Assembly (NCBI RefSeq): GCF_001522545.3
Contig: NC_031770.1
Coordinates: 32,744,566 to 32,808,565, forward strand
Direction of reading: 5' to 3'
Length of the DNA: 64,000 bases
DNA from: Parus major
Lineage: Eukaryota; Chordata; Aves; Passeriformes; Paridae
The position numbers and the translations under genes are program-made. Under the pieces are notes generated by a model. That model saw only the letters and a list, made by a program, of their open reading frames with translations, had not been told where the DNA came from and ran no database searches. Of this stretch, positions 33,773 through 48,678 are shown one piece after another (the stretch's first letter is position 1; every line of letters begins with the position of its first letter).

Positions 33773-36700
33773 ACCAAAAGCTAGGACATTTTTTTAAATA
33801 TTTGAGGCAAAGCATTAAACTCTAAGTAGGGACCTTTGATCAAGAGCTCATCACATACACGCTGTCATGAAAACCTGTGTCAGACACATTCCAGTGTTGT
33901 GGCAACTGTGTTGTGGCTGTGGATTTTAGTGCTGCTCAAGCAAGGTCACCAGACAGCTACACAAACTGGGAGATTCTTCCTCCTGGGAGACTGCAGGGGG
34001 TCAGAATTCACAGGGCTGCCACTTGGCTTCCATACATCAAGTTTACAAATATCAAGTTTGTGCAACAGTCTGGAGAAGGAGCACCTTCTTTGGAGGTCTT
34101 CACTTTCTTGAGGCTTTGGATCCAACACCTGTGAGCTTCTTAGGATATTGTCCTACTGTACTGAGGCAACATCATTATGCCAAATTCTCTCACTGGTGGA
34201 TGCAGTGATTAATTTTGGTAATGAAGACTCAGAAAGAGCAACTATTTAGGCTGCTATTATCACAGCTGCCTTGAAAGCAAACATGCAAATTCTGCTTGCC
34301 ACAGTTTTCAGCAGTACCAGTTACAAGCTAAACTCACTCTGGAGTTAGCAAACATAACGCCCAAGAAACAGAAGCTGCATTTGCTTGTACCATGCCTAAA
34401 TTGGCCTTCTGTCTTCACAACTTTCTTACTTTCACTACAGTGTTTTTAAAACCAGAGAGAAAGAAAAATAAGGGGAAGAACTTTAGGAGTAAAAGGAGAA
34501 CCACAGTGATCTGGGAAATCTGTATAGATACAAATGTCTCTTTCCCTATATTTTGCAATATATGCTTTCATTTCATTTATTTGCTTCCAATAATAACCTT
34601 TAGCACAAAGTACATCCATGAATAAACATAATTTTTATTCTGAGACAAAAATTCAGTTTTCAATACAAGCAGCCACAAGTGGTGGAGTAGCTGTCTCTTT
34701 TGGGGCAGACACAAGAGACCCAGGTGGAGGATCACCAGGATCACCTCCCCATGAATTTTCAGGGGTTTTTCTCAACTGATTGCAACTTCTTCCTGAAGCC
34801 CCATTAGTGTGACCTGCCACCACTCAGAAGAGGACAAGTACAAAAGCAGAGGAATGCACAACTTGAAAATAGTTATTTTTACTAAGTCTCTGAACGATTA
34901 AAAAACAAACTAGACTATTTCCTATTCCTGTTCTCCTTATGGCATACTGGATTTGAAATGAAATTTGAAAGTCTGCCTGGCCCAGAAAGATTAATGATTC
35001 AGATTTATTTTAAAGAGAGAACACTCAAGGACTTTTAGGGAAATCTCTGGTGGTAATACCCTAACTTTGAATCAGCTCTTTTGTTTACATTCCCCTCTGC
35101 TTTTCTCTCTCTCTCATACATATCCCCTGTCCTTTTTAAAAACTAGAAGGACTGAATCCTGTCACTCTGGGATTATGTGCTGTTCATCACTCTAAAGCCA
35201 CAGTAACTTAAAGAAGAAGCAGCCTAGAATCTAAACCTTGCTGCCTTTTCTTTAGTAGCTCTATATTCAACTGTCACACATGTAAAAAATAAAATCATAA
35301 TTACTCAAAGAAATTATATTCTAGCACAAGTCCATGTAATCTCCAGAAAGCTTTCACAATAATATTTACATTTATGCCATCCTGGACCATCTTAGACTCA
35401 AGACCTGTATGAGAAACACTTACTCCCAACGTACAATCAAACATAAGCTCTGTGCACATGCAGCTTCTCAAAACTGCCTTTAGGATAACTGGGCTGCTTC
35501 TGATGTACATATTTTTCACAAAAATTTACTGTAATGCTTACTATCTTGTTTTACAGCATCTGAGGTCACTAACAAAAATAATTTTTAGGAAATCAATAAC
35601 CAGGAGAGGAATCTGTGATCAAAGCTCCATGAGCCCCTCTAGTCTCTCTCAGGAAAGACAGAGGTGCCTGCAGCACCCACTGGAATTGCAATGGATGGGC
35701 TCACATGCTTGGGGCTGTGGCATGGGTGGTTCAGGGACAACGTGCAGTCACTCTGCCTCCTGAGTGTTGCTGCTGTTCATCTCCACTGGCATGCTCCCAG
35801 CCAGCTCTCGTGTCCGTGTGTGGCTGTTCCTTGGAAGAAAGGCTGCTGTAAGAGAACTCTCCTAAGCAGACAGGCTGCAGTCAAGGATCTCCCCGTGGAG
35901 TTGAGGATTTGAGAAGAGAGGTCTCCATCACTGCCATCTGACTTCTCAGCCCCCTCTCCAGGCCCCACACCAGTCTATTGCCTGGCTTCCTGCCCTCCCT
36001 AGCTGACTGCAACATGCTGTTGGGCTCTGCCCTGGATGATCAGGGAGCAAATATCCTCTATACTCACCACTGTTTTTTCACTTTGTTTTTTATTCAGTCA
36101 GTGGGTTAAACTAATTTCTGTGAGGTGGTACAGCCCCAGAAACTGCACTATCCACACAGCTGTGGAGGCCAAGAGCTGAGAATGTGGATGGGAAAGAGCA
36201 GGAAGAAAAAGGAATAGTGACGAATGAACATTACAAAACCCAGCTCTCTGACTGAACCCAAAGTATTACAGAATTACAACTGGCATGTTTAAAAAAGGAA
36301 AAAAAACCCCAACCCCCAAAAACAACACAAATTACTGCCCAAAATAGTATGAACACATCTCGTCTTCAGCAACCCTTCTCCATCCCTCCACCGCCTCCTC
36401 AGCTGTGCCAAAATAGCTTTTTCAGGGAATGAGTTGGAATGGAAAATGGATGCAGGTTAAACATAAATAAAAACAAGAAAGTTGTTTCAAATGTAGAACA
36501 ATTCACTAATCCAGCTCACTGCATGGAAATAAACAACTTTCTAACACAGCTGAAGGCGCAGCCTAAGTGTGGGAATGAGTGGCTGTGGCTGGGTGCAACA
36601 AGATGCAGGAACTTGCACGTGGTGCCATTTAAAGGTACACCCACATAGTTTCAGCCTCTGCTCCTCTCAAAATTAGGCCTCAGTAATTCCAGGTGGCAAG

Positions 36701-37418
36701 TTCCAGAATTTGTTTGCCTTTTATCTTGCATAATCATTTGTCTTGTGCAAAATAGATAGGAAGGCAATGCTGGCACTTGTTTGGGTTTGCACTCCCCACA
36801 TGCTTACACAGGGGTCCAGAGTGACACAGAAGATCCAAAAAAGACCTACCAGGGAACCTCATGTGTGCAGAGTCTGCTCACTGGATGCAGTCTGGCAGAT
36901 TTTAGAGAACAAAGAAAAGGTCAGAATGAATTTCTTGCAGTTGCTGACTTAACTTCATTGACATCTTGGGAGCTAGTTAGTTCCCGAAGTAACATTTATT
37001 TAAATATGCCCTTACATTGGCTTTGAAGATGTCAAATGTTGGCCTTTGTTGCTAGCCCAAGTAATAAAAACACTAATTTCTCAGTTAAGTACCCAGCTGT
37101 AGCTAGAGTTCAGTGTGGGAGTGTTACAGCTGTCCCTCGTGTGAATGCATTTTGTAGTGCCTGCTGTGGCCTTTCGATTTACTCAGCAAAAAAAAATCCC
37201 AGAAATATAACCAAAGTTTTTCCCATCCCATCTCATGAGAGAGACAAAAGAGAGGCCTGACAGTATTTCTTTGTAATACTTTCCCACCCAACTACACTTA
37301 ACTTCGAATTCACCAGCAAATAGCCGGTGATCCATCACGAATATGAGAGCACAGAGATAGAGATTCCCCTTTTTACCTGCAGACACAGCAGGAAAACACC
37401 TGACCTTCCCCGTGAATT

Positions 37419-37617
37419 GAATCATACAATGGCTTGGGCTGGAAGAGAACTCAAAGGTCATCTAGTCCCATCCCCCCTGCCACAGGCAGGGACACCTTCC
37501 ACCAGATGGAAGACCAGGTTGCTCAAAAGCTCCATCTAAACTGGTATTGAACAAATCCCATGACAGAGCAACAACATCTCTGGACAGCCTGTTCCAATGC
37601 CTCGCCACTCTCACAGT
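37419..37617 (-). mobile_element. CR1 LINE 3' fragment
   Basis: The plus strand reads gaatcatacaatggcttggg, aaggtcatctagtcccatcc, gggacaccttccaccagatg and gacagcctgttccaatgcct, the reverse complement of a CR1 3' end. The gggacaccttccac box and good match suggest a younger subfamily than the other copies. Same orientation as PLD5. Confidence 0.92.
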
Positions 37618-40600
37618 TGATAAATCATGCATGGATGTGTTTAATTAACTTATACACAGAATTTTAGACTGCATAGAAGGAATAAGCTCATATAACTCCA
37701 TTTGTCTGGTGTTTGCAATGATGGAAATCCAGGGCATCAGCATGTCCTTGAGAAGCATATGCTGCCACCCAGTAGAAAATGCAACCAGCCAACAGTATAG
37801 CTCACTACATAAAGCAAGACAGGAAACGACATGCTCAACTCCACACTTTCCAAGCTAGATGTCGCCTCTGAAGCCAGTGATTTCTGTACTATATTTGCTA
37901 AAGAATCTCTTACTGTCTGGGACAAAGTTTAGGGCCCAATTTTAGTCTATCTTTTAAAAAATTAAATTGAGTCTGTGTACAAGTATTTAGTGTAATTTAA
38001 AAAGCTTCAAACTGCTTTTCCTTTCCTTCTAGTAATTTTATCAAAAGTAGCAAACATTTCTGCCTCTTTTAAAAAGTGTGGCTGCCTGATGTAGCAAACC
38101 TGAGAACAATTCCAATTTTTTACTCCTTGACTCTGATATCAGTATTTCAAAATGAATTTTTCTTTCTTTCTGAGCTACTTGAAATATTTCATATCAAGTC
38201 ATAGAATATTTTGAATAAAATTTAGAATAATGAGACATTGATGATCAGTTCAATTCTTTCCTCTTTGCAGAACTCAGCATTCCTTTAAATAGCATTTTCT
38301 TAGTACAAATCTGTTCTGAGAGTCTGATGATTCAGTAGAGTCTGTAAGAGAACTCATATGCAACAAAGTTTGCTAGAATATTAAAAAAAATTCGCAGATT
38401 TTTTTTGCCCTTCATTATTGGAGAGTAGACTGCTCATTTACTAGACAAAGCTATAAAAGTGATTGCTTTGGAGATTGGGAAAAGTAATTTTCCTAGTTGA
38501 TTCAGGCGACAAAGCATATTACCGCTTAAAGGAAGACTATAATACAATCAGTAAAAGCATTATTAAAGCTGGATTGTGGCTTGCTTTCTTTGCCTAAGTA
38601 TAATTGTATACATTTTTACTATAAAAGAAAGCTATTTTAAATATAACACAGAGATTATTAAACTTGCACATGGTTTACCCCACTTCCTTTTGAAGACTTT
38701 ACTTGGATTAGGATTATGAACTACTATATTTATTTATATAATTCTTGGATGAAACACCAAAGAATTCAGTGACATTTTTTCATTCTAACACATGAGAAAT
38801 TAAGATCACAACCTTTTATGAATGAACAAGGCTAAATCTCTACCAAGAAAAATACAGTGACTATTTATCCCTATCTCTCTTTTTAACTTAGCAACATGAT
38901 TTCATTCTGATATTTATATATTCTAAAATCATCAGTATTGGCAACAGTAACTTCTAAATATGCTGACTAGCAGTAACAACACTTGTGCATCATTCTCAAA
39001 TTGTGCTCCTCAGACATCTGGAGCTCTGCTTTGGGTTCTGTTAGTTTTCTTCTCCTGAAGGAGAAATAAATCTCAGTTCTGGAAGGTGAGATACTGCAGG
39101 ACAGGCAAAGAGGTGAGGACAGTCCTTGGGTGGCTACTGCTTTTAGGTTTTACAATACCTTTATAACAGAATCTATTGTTTTTTTCCTGAACCATCATTA
39201 GATGATTCTCTGAGCAGCCCTAGAGTATTACCTGAAGGCTACTAAAAGCCAAGAGCACCAGCTGACCTAGCTGTGGCCTTAAAAGCAGAGGCAAGCCAGA
39301 AGTAATCTGGGTCTACCAGCAGCACAGACATTTTTCACTACTTCTCCCTTGTCTCTAAGTAATTTTCCCCACATTGATTCTATGTTGTTCCCTTGCCGAG
39401 TCAGCCTTTGACCATTCTACATTTTTTTCAGGTAATTCCTGTCTCAATGGCAATTATTTTTCTCTCCGTTTGTCACAAGTCCACCAATAAAATGCTTCAT
39501 CTTTTGACAACATTCTGTTCTAATCTTTTCCTAAATTAATAACTCAGTTTCAGTTTTTGACCTTCAGTTTTATCTGATTCATTCCTCCCTCCTAATTAAT
39601 TTTCCCCACTACTTTTCCCCAACATCATTCATCCTCCCTTTCCTTTGTTCTCTTCCACTTCATACTCAGTTCATAATTTCACTCTTGCCCTTGCTTACTC
39701 TTTCATTGCTTCATTTATCATATATATTCATACAGTTATTCATTCAGTCCCTCTTGCTCCAGTTAAATTGAGGAACATATTTTATTTTGTAACTACATAT
39801 GCAGTATGGTTTATTCTTCAAGCCTTTACAAATAAATCTGTATGTGGAAAGGAACAAATATATTTTCTTTAGAGTTCTAAGGTTAACCACAGCTTTAGGA
39901 TACCCAGATTGGACCTAATTTTACTTTATTTACATGTGCTAAAATTTCTACAGGTATTAACTCATGATATACAGCCCCAAAATAAACATAACCTTCTTAT
40001 GGTTGTTTCAGTTTAGGACTCTGGGAACTTCTTCTTGCTTTCTTAGTCCAAACAACAACTGAAGCTGAGCTTTTTATTACCATGAATCTAAGGTTCTTGA
40101 AAGAAGACACTTCTACGGCCTCTTCTTTTATCAAAGTAAGCATGTACGATAAACATTGCAGCTCTGCAGTAGCAGACTGAAGAGTCTCACACTTGATTTA
40201 CTATTCTTCTAACTAGTGTGTCAGATGCATTTCTGAGGGCTTCATTATTCTGGCTCGGTCACCCAGATACTTCATTCATTTAAATAGAGGCATTTTAAAG
40301 AGAAAAATGGGCATGACCCGATGTCAAAATCAGAAAAATCCAGACACTGGACTGAGAAAAAGCAAAAGGTGTGTGTGGGGAAAATGCTTTAATTTGAGGA
40401 AATACCTAGGGGATAGAAATCAATAGTTTGTCAGATTTTTAACATGGCTTGACTTTCACAGCCTACTTGAAATGTAGAAAGCAAAACAAAAGGAAGCCAC
40501 AACTCCACAGATTCTATCTTGTCATCTGGGTGAAGAACATGCACAATATACAGTCAATAAAAGTAACTGCGCACTGAAATCACAGAGGATTTTAGTACCA

Positions 40601-43600
40601 CAGAGGGTCTAGACCACAAATATTGTTTCATTTCTCCAGTGTGAGTACCTGCCTGTGAAGGACAGGAATATAGGTATATTACTCCCCTGTGACATTTTGA
40701 ACTGGTGGATAACCAGGTCTGTAGGACTTGTTTTCTACTCCAAATCACACAGGACAGACAGAATTAGCTTGAGGACAATAAGAGACAGAGATGGACAAGT
40801 TCAGAGCCATTTGGGATGGCAGCAGAATACAGGATAAGGGCTGCAGAACTGGACTGCCTGCAGTTGACTACTGGGATCTCTATGAAAGCAAGACCAGAAG
40901 GCAGTACAGGCACTTCAAGTCCCAGTATCAAACCATGGACTTGGTTACAATCCCTTATTGCTGAGAACAGCCACTTTGTGGTCCTTGGCTTAGGAACTGT
41001 TATTTTTGAAAAGCTTCTCATTGCAATCACCACAATGTTCTTTCAAAGTGATTTTGAAGCTTAGTAGTTATTATGTAGTCCTATAACTGCTGGCACTTTT
41101 GTCCATCACTTTAATGCTAACAAGACTACTGAGATTAAAAGCTTCAAGAGCAGGGATCTGTTTTGTTTTGAGTCATTGAAATGACTCAATTTCTGTACTA
41201 CGTAATTACTAATATTTACACACTGCAGAAAGTTAGTATTTTGTCCAAAGGATGGAAAAAGGGCTGAAATCACTCTGTTCTCAAGAATAAACATCACAGC
41301 AGTTAGCTGTAATGTTAGTAGAGGCAATTACTCTGTAAGGACATGCACAGAGATGGAAAAGATTGAGAGTAACACAGAGATATCACTCTGAGAACTTTGC
41401 TTCCAGTTGAATAACTTTAGAAGTATCTTAATGTAATTTGCTTTCCAGCAATTAGGCTGTGTAAAAAATCATAATACACCAAAGTGCTGTAGAAGTCAAA
41501 GGTTAATTTGGAAAATGCTACAGAAGATTACCGGAAAGATAAGTATTAGCATCATAGTGGTAAATCCTTGTTACAAAGATCACACTTGGTAATTAATGTT
41601 GTATAAACCAGCAAGATTTGGTCACATGAATTTACTTTATGCTACAGGTGTGCTGTACCCAATAACCCAAGCTGAGTCCGTTCCAAAGTGTTCATCAAAT
41701 GAAAACCAAATGGTATTGGTCAAAGTTATAGTTTGGTTTGGGCATTTATTAATGCTTCTTGTATAACTTTGAGCACACAGTCTTTAATCAGGTTTGAAGC
41801 AGAAATGTTATACTGATTGAGCAAAGCAGTGAAGGAGCTAAAAGAACATTATACAGCTGTGTCATGTGACTTCAGGTGATGGTCTTCTCAGAGCTGCCCA
41901 GGTTTGAAGTTACACTTCAGTCTAGATGACGTACAAAACTTGAACAAGGTGAGAGACAAAACACTCAGCCCTGCTGAGAAGGCTGGAGCCTGCTTGCAAA
42001 ACAGTAGCAATCAAAAATACACCAAATCATACTAGCAACACTGCTTTGACTGACCAAGGTACAGTTCTACTGTTCTAAGAAAACAGTCAGGCTTCCAGTG
42101 AATATTAAGTATGTGAAAATCACGTGAATGGACAAACCAAAATTGATCAAAATTAAACCGTTTTCTTTGGACCCCTTTTAGGACCATTAGGATCATGTAT
42201 TTGCAGGATGAGATAACATTAGTGCTTTTGCATACAAGAGAAAGCACGGCATGCCAAAATTTCTGCAAAGGGAGCACAGCCACCTAATGAATGATTTCTA
42301 AGCTCAGATGGCCTTGGCAGCTCTCACCAGCTCTTTCAGTAGCTGTAGGTAGGAACTTGCATGCTATCCATATGTTTTAAAAATGTCACAACTAATTTCT
42401 GCTAATGCCATCCGTTACTGGTTTGTCTGTACTAAGAGTGTCACCAACTCAAAGCAGCTAATGCCATACAGGAAGAATCATTTCAGCATGTAAACCACCA
42501 AGCAAGATTTGAAGATAATCCCTGTGGCACAAGCTGCTATGTTGGACCTGACTAGGTCCTACCTGACATTTTGACAAACCTGACAAAGAGCACTTTGGCT
42601 GTTCACAAGATGGCTGGATTACAAATGCTCATAGTGCTGGAGCTTATTAAACACAAAAGTGTCCACCTGCTGCTAAATCCATGAATACACACATACTAGT
42701 AGCAGACTTGAGTGCAATATTTGTGAACCGAAATTATGTATCAAAATACTGACCAATCTACCATGAAAGACCTTTTCAATTACAAATTTTAAAGCAGAAG
42801 AATTATGATATTGTTGCTACTAAACACCTAACATCTTAAATATGTCTCATAGTACATCTGTCCTTGATTAATGAAGAAAATTAATTAAATGAATGCATTA
42901 ATGTTTACCTATGCATCTTTCAAACAGTGGCTACAGATACTGGAAAGCACAACCAGTATTTTATAGTGCAAAAGTACACGTTACCAATGAGAGGGCATTG
43001 TCTTTGGGCATTCACCCATTTCTCTCAGCAAAGGTACTCATTTCTGAGTCTGCAGACACAGAAGCTGTTGAGCTTAGAATCAGAATTTATTGCTTACACA
43101 TCTGGCTCTAAAAGACACAGAATTTTTTGCTTAAGTGAACCTTTTTCCTCTTCCTCTTTGCAAAACAAGGCAGGGCAACCCAAGGCCCTGGCTGCCTTCA
43201 GAATTTAAATTATTGTGAAGGTTGTTCTGGGGGTTTTTTCTCCCTCTATTGCCTGTGGATGTGACAGCCTCATGCTGCTAATTCTCCCCTGCTAGAGAAT
43301 TCCATAAGTCAGGCTATGCCTAAATCTTTTTAAAGTTAGCACACTTCAGGCTTACAAGAGAAAATAAGCTATTCACACTGTGAACTATTATGATGCTTAA
43401 AATGAGGATATTTGTGTATTGAAGGGAAATTCCCTGATTAGGCATCTAGCTTCCTGTAGAACCTATAATGAAAACTGAATTATTGCCACTTTATTGTATT
43501 TCTTAAGCTAAGAGACATCCAAACTAGGCAGCAGGCAATGCTGATGGAAAGAATGTTGTTTACTGCAGTTCCTCATCTGGAATTGCGCAGAAGGATGGAT

Positions 43601-45379
43601 TGTCCAATGAAGTTTTCAAATTTTATCCTACAATCAGAACCCTAAAACAATTCTGTTACTATTAAAAGGGTAAGGCACTTCTTTCAAAATATGAGGCAAT
43701 AGAAGGAGCAGAAGCAGAGTAGGGCCTGGAAGCCAGGTTTCTTCCATCCCAAATGAATATGTGACTACTACAGCCATCTTGAAAAATTGTTGTTTGAAAT
43801 GCAAACAGATGAAAAGATTTTCTGCAAACTGTTAGAACTCAATTAGGAAGGAGCAAGAGAGCACCACTACAAAATATCTTCTGCTTTTCCTAAACCTTTG
43901 TGATTGCAAGCTCAGTTTTAAGAAGTTTAAGATGTTCAATACTAGCTTAAATGATTTGCTTTCTGTCAAAAAAGAAAGGTAAGCTATCTGGAAAGGCAGA
44001 AAACTGTAAGGCAAAAACTGGCAGGTTAGAAACTTTGAGACACAGCAAGATTTTCAATGTCATCTTCTGCAACTCAGACAGATGTTCTGTGTTGAAGACA
44101 TTTGGTTATTGACACACATGTAACAAAAATACTCCCCACATGCTCTTGTCAGTCATGTTTCATAAGGTTGGATGTGTCCTACTTTACATTGCAGGACCCA
44201 TCTCCCCTACTGAAACAAATAAGAAACATTGCATATAAATTCTCATGGGATTTAGGCATAAAACAAGTGCTGAACATTCCCTTGTGATCGAGATGTTTGC
44301 GGATGTATGCACACTATGCAACATAAAATGAGGTAAGACAGTTTAGGTGCAGAAAGATTTTTCTCCAAAAACAAACCTAGTTTCTGCATGTTAGTGTTAC
44401 CTAAACGTTAGGTATGAATGCTTGAATCTCTGATGCAAAACTAGTACCTGCTTCTTTCCTTTAAGATGGGATACAGCTAGCTTTGGAAGCTCAGCTTGGT
44501 AATTCTCACTACATAGAACTCTGTCAAAGTTACTATGCATTCTAAGAGGCAAAGAACTTAGTGAGATCTTCCATCTTGGAACTGCTTAAAGTTTTTTAGA
44601 AAATATCAGGAAACATTCTCCAGCAGCAACTAATAAAAGCTATATCAAAGCATGCAATCTAATCTTTTGTGGAACCCAAGTTGTCTAAGTTAATAATAAA
44701 AACTGAACAAGGCCTGATTCATAGTAAGTCAAAATATAAAAATAAATTTTAAAATCAGATGCCAAACATGGAATTTGCATTAGCCACTTTTTGTACACTC
44801 TCATATTTTCCAGTGCAACTTAGAGTTTTAGAAAAATGTCAATATTTATGATTTAAAAGGAATGGAAGAGATTTCTTGCCCCTGTTCACTGTACCTTTAT
44901 TTAACTCTATGTAACTCAGATCCAAATTACATGCTTCCTTCATGAAGACTCACCCCTTAAAAACCCCTCATTTCTTCATGAAAAATCATAGGGAAAATTT
45001 GTCTATTTTTGGTACTGCTGCAGGAATGTCCCCCATCTTAACATCCTTCCCTCACATACATTCATGGAAAATCCAGCCTAGGAAATGCATGAAGAAAGCA
45101 ATTGAGCTACAGATCCATTCAATGTCTCATGTAAAACCATCCACTGAACGTCAGCTGTCAAGAGCACTCTTTACACTCCAATGGAACACGCATCAGATAA
45201 TATTATTCTTATGGTACATTGTGCAAAAAATGGCCATCTGGACAGGCAGAAATCTCTTCAAGATCTACCTTCAGGATTACAACTTCCCATTGTATGAACA
45301 GAGTGTTTTAGTCTTTGCAGAGTATTTATATTGATTCCCAACATTATCTCCACATGAAGAGGAATTACAAACTTAATTA

Positions 45380-45695
45380 GAATTGGAAAATCCCAGTCAG
45401 AAGATCATCTGACCCAGTTTTTTGTGATATAAGGGAGCCTATATAAGATTATCCAGCACACTGTCCAGTCACATCTTGGAAACCTCCAGTAATGGAGACT
45501 CTACCACGTCCCTGAAGACGCTTGTTCCAGTGAATGATGGTTCTTACTGAAAAAAATCCTTCTTATCTTGAAATCAATGTCCTTAAGCACATAAGTTTAT
45601 GTTCTCCTTCCAAATCATTACAGAACTATTAAACCCAGCTTTGAAATCAATCTAGACCTTTCCATGCACCAGAGCTATGAGGCCATTCCTCACAG
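45380..45695 (-). mobile_element. Degraded CR1 LINE fragment
   Basis: The plus strand keeps recognisable CR1 reverse-complement landmarks: agatcatctgacccag, ctccagtaatggagactctaccac, cttgttccagtg and aaatccttcttat, then ttatgttctccttcc. Divergence is high and there are several gaps, so the ends are approximate. Same orientation as PLD5. Confidence 0.72.
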
Positions 45696-48240
45696 AGGCT
45701 TGTCTACTTTATTCTTAAAATTGCCAGTGATAGCTCTTGTCTAATCTCTTTAAAGACCACCGCCCCCATATTTTGAACATTTATAATCTGAAACCAAGTA
45801 TTCTGGCTTAATATAAATCCATGTTATCATTGTTTACCCAACAACAGCTGTCAAAAAACTTCAGTCGCCCAAACCCCAAATAGTTTTAGGTACAAAGAAA
45901 CTAATCAGGAAATATTCCCTCTTAGTCTTATAGCTTTATCTTTTCCAGAAAAAATGTCAGTTTCTCCAAAATGGTCAACTTCACATTTCTAGGGCTTGTA
46001 AGATACAAAGGCTCTAGTTCAAAAAAAGTGCCAAACTCACAGCTTATTTCATAAGAAGAAACTGCTTTGATATTCCCAGATGATCTCCATCTTTTCTATG
46101 ACATAAAAAATGTCTTTTGATTCTTCTATGGTATGTTAAAACTTATCTTCCCTTCCTCCACAAGAAGACAGGGAAAGATAACATGATTGTGGCCAACAGT
46201 AAAAACTCATGCCTCACAAGCATCCCAGCTCTAAAACTATGCAGCACCTTAAGTGTCAACAGAAGCAGAATATGGAGTTAAACACATTTCATCATTTATA
46301 TAAACCATATTTATTACTGCTGTCCATTGTGCTACACTTACGTTAAGACTGTACAGGAAAGTACAGGAAAGCCTCAAACTTCTAAAAGCCCCTTGACATT
46401 ACATAAACTTGAGCTTTCTGGTGCCATGGCAGATTGAGCCTATTGCAACCAGGTTCCAGTGGTCCTTCCACCCTTGTCCACCACAGCTCCATCTTTCCTT
46501 TCTCTGTGTTGCCCCCACAACATCACACATCTCATGTTGTGAGATCACATGCTGAGTAATGCAGAAATCTAACACAAATGACAATTAAGCTAGCCCAAAT
46601 CAGCCCCCTGAACTGTCTCACCACATAATCACTGGTGCAAGGAAAAAGGCAGGGACAACATATGCTGGGGAGAGCAAAGAGAGAGCTGGGATTGTGCAGC
46701 TGCCTAGATATAACTTCCTTTAACTGGTCATGGAATGGTATATTTTAGTATTTGTAATCTAAAGAGCACAATTCAATGCATACAAAATTTCTAGAGCTTT
46801 ACTATCTACTCATTTATTTGTCACCCTGCAACAATATAACTTTTTAGTTTCTCTCTTTTGGTTGTATCTGATTAGGAAAGACTGTAATCCTGGGCAAATA
46901 TGCACAAACTGCTCAGTGAATAACAGCTGCACATGTGATCTGGTGATTGGAATCTCCCTTATGACAATGACTTCCTATTATTCTCTGGTTTCCTTGCTAA
47001 TACACAAAAGTGATTAGTTGACTTAAAGGTTATTTTTTCCTTAAATCACACTGTGACATGGACAGGCTCTTATTTTCTTATCTGCCTCAGCCACCATTGA
47101 CAAAAGACAAAATATTCCTTGCAAATATATGAAAAATGTTTCATGAAAAAGAAGTACTGGGAAAAAAAAAAGAATCAGAAAAGGAAGGAAGCAATGCAGA
47201 TTGAAGAAAGAAAATCCATTGGTATGTCTTAAAAACCATGAACACTATCTGCTAAAATAAGATAGCAATTGGTGAGGGATTTAGATTCTGTACACATAAG
47301 AAATAATACAACAACCTGCTAATTTAGACAGTGCTATTCAAATTTTACTGATGAACAAAGACTGGTACATAATTATGTGCAAGGAGGGGGAGGGTTATAA
47401 GAAATGTTTCAGTCTAGTAGACTGAGCCACAGCTGAGGAAAGGCTAAAACAGTAACCATGAAAACAAGCATTAATAAGCTACTGTCACAGTACAAAGAGG
47501 ATAAAGAACATGTTTGTTTACACAATGAGCCAAATTTTGTCTAAAGACAGACCTACCTTTCACAAGAGAGTCATAAACAGATATGCGTAGTATGGATAGA
47601 CATATGTCCTATAAAAATATCATCATAGTTTATAGACTGTTTAGAAATAAATTGCACAATGAGAGAGCTTACATGTGGGTTTTTTTTTAATTACTAATAT
47701 AGTTTTTAAAATTTTAATTGCGACTATAGAAAACAAATGCTTGGATCTGGCTTCTGGTGCCTGTGTTGCCATTAATAATCACCAGTTGTCCCCAAGAGAC
47801 AAAAACAGCAAGAAACCTCACGTAACAGGGATGTTGTAAAAAGAAATTCATTAATACTGTATATGCAGAGCACTCAGATACCACAGCGAGAAACAGCACA
47901 GAAAAGTCTATGAGGAAATTAATCATTCTGCATTCAGTGGAGGATCTGGCAGATGTGCAATGAAGAAAGCCTAGAGACATACATTAAATATGAAGATAAA
48001 AAAAGATTCTAGCCCTTACCAGTAGAAATAATATCCCCTGAATGAACATCAACTGCCTTAAGCATTAAATGTTTGATGTATTCTCATTCAATATAAGGGA
48101 AAACCCTCTGATTAATATGGTAAGATTACAGCAAGTACCAGCCAGGTATTCTGTGCAAAATACAGAATCTGATAATGTAATTAAAGTCTATTGTAAATAT
48201 AGGATATCTGTCTATCTACAGATATAGATATAAATATAGG

Positions 48241-48259
48241 ATATATATATATATATATA
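48241..48259. repeat. AT microsatellite
   Basis: About 9.5 AT units, preceded by degenerate gata/tata units (about 48207-48240). Confidence 0.95.
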
Positions 48260-48655
48260 CTATGCATTAGTATTTCCTAATTTTGAATGCTTAGTTTTGC
48301 AACTAAAAAAGACTCAGTCCAGCAACTATTGGCAAATGTACATTATCTCAGCAGTGAGAGAATCCTGTCACCACAGCTGACACAGTGTGGTATGTGTTAA
48401 CACAATAAATCCATCCATGTTTCACACTGCAGCCACTGGACTGCCATAAACAAGCTCCCCTGCTTTACAGCTACTTCAACTAAGTCAGGATAGCATAGAC
48501 AGGACAAAAAAGTTACCGGAGTGATGACAAACCTGCAGGTTCACAGCTAGCTCAGATATCTGCACTAGCATTGCAACTGTGAATCACTAATTTTATTTTA
48601 CTCCATATCAGTTCAGTTCTGCTCCCCCGCCCATATAAATTATGTGTTCTGTTTC

Positions 48656-48678
48656 TTTTTTTTTTTTTTTTTTTTTTT
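48656..48678. repeat. T homopolymer run
   Basis: Twenty-three consecutive T residues on the plus strand, the longest homopolymer in the window. No recognisable retrotransposon body is attached. Confidence 0.95.

Noticed and set aside
35600..36000. GC-richer patch in the large intron as a promoter or CpG island
   Set aside because: CpG density is low, there is no TATA or initiator context, and the open frames show no known domain.
44942..45334. A 130-codon open frame on the plus strand inside the 22.8-kb intron
   Set aside because: It has no recognisable domain, no splice partners and no codon-use signal that I can see. A frame of this length is expected by chance in 64 kb.
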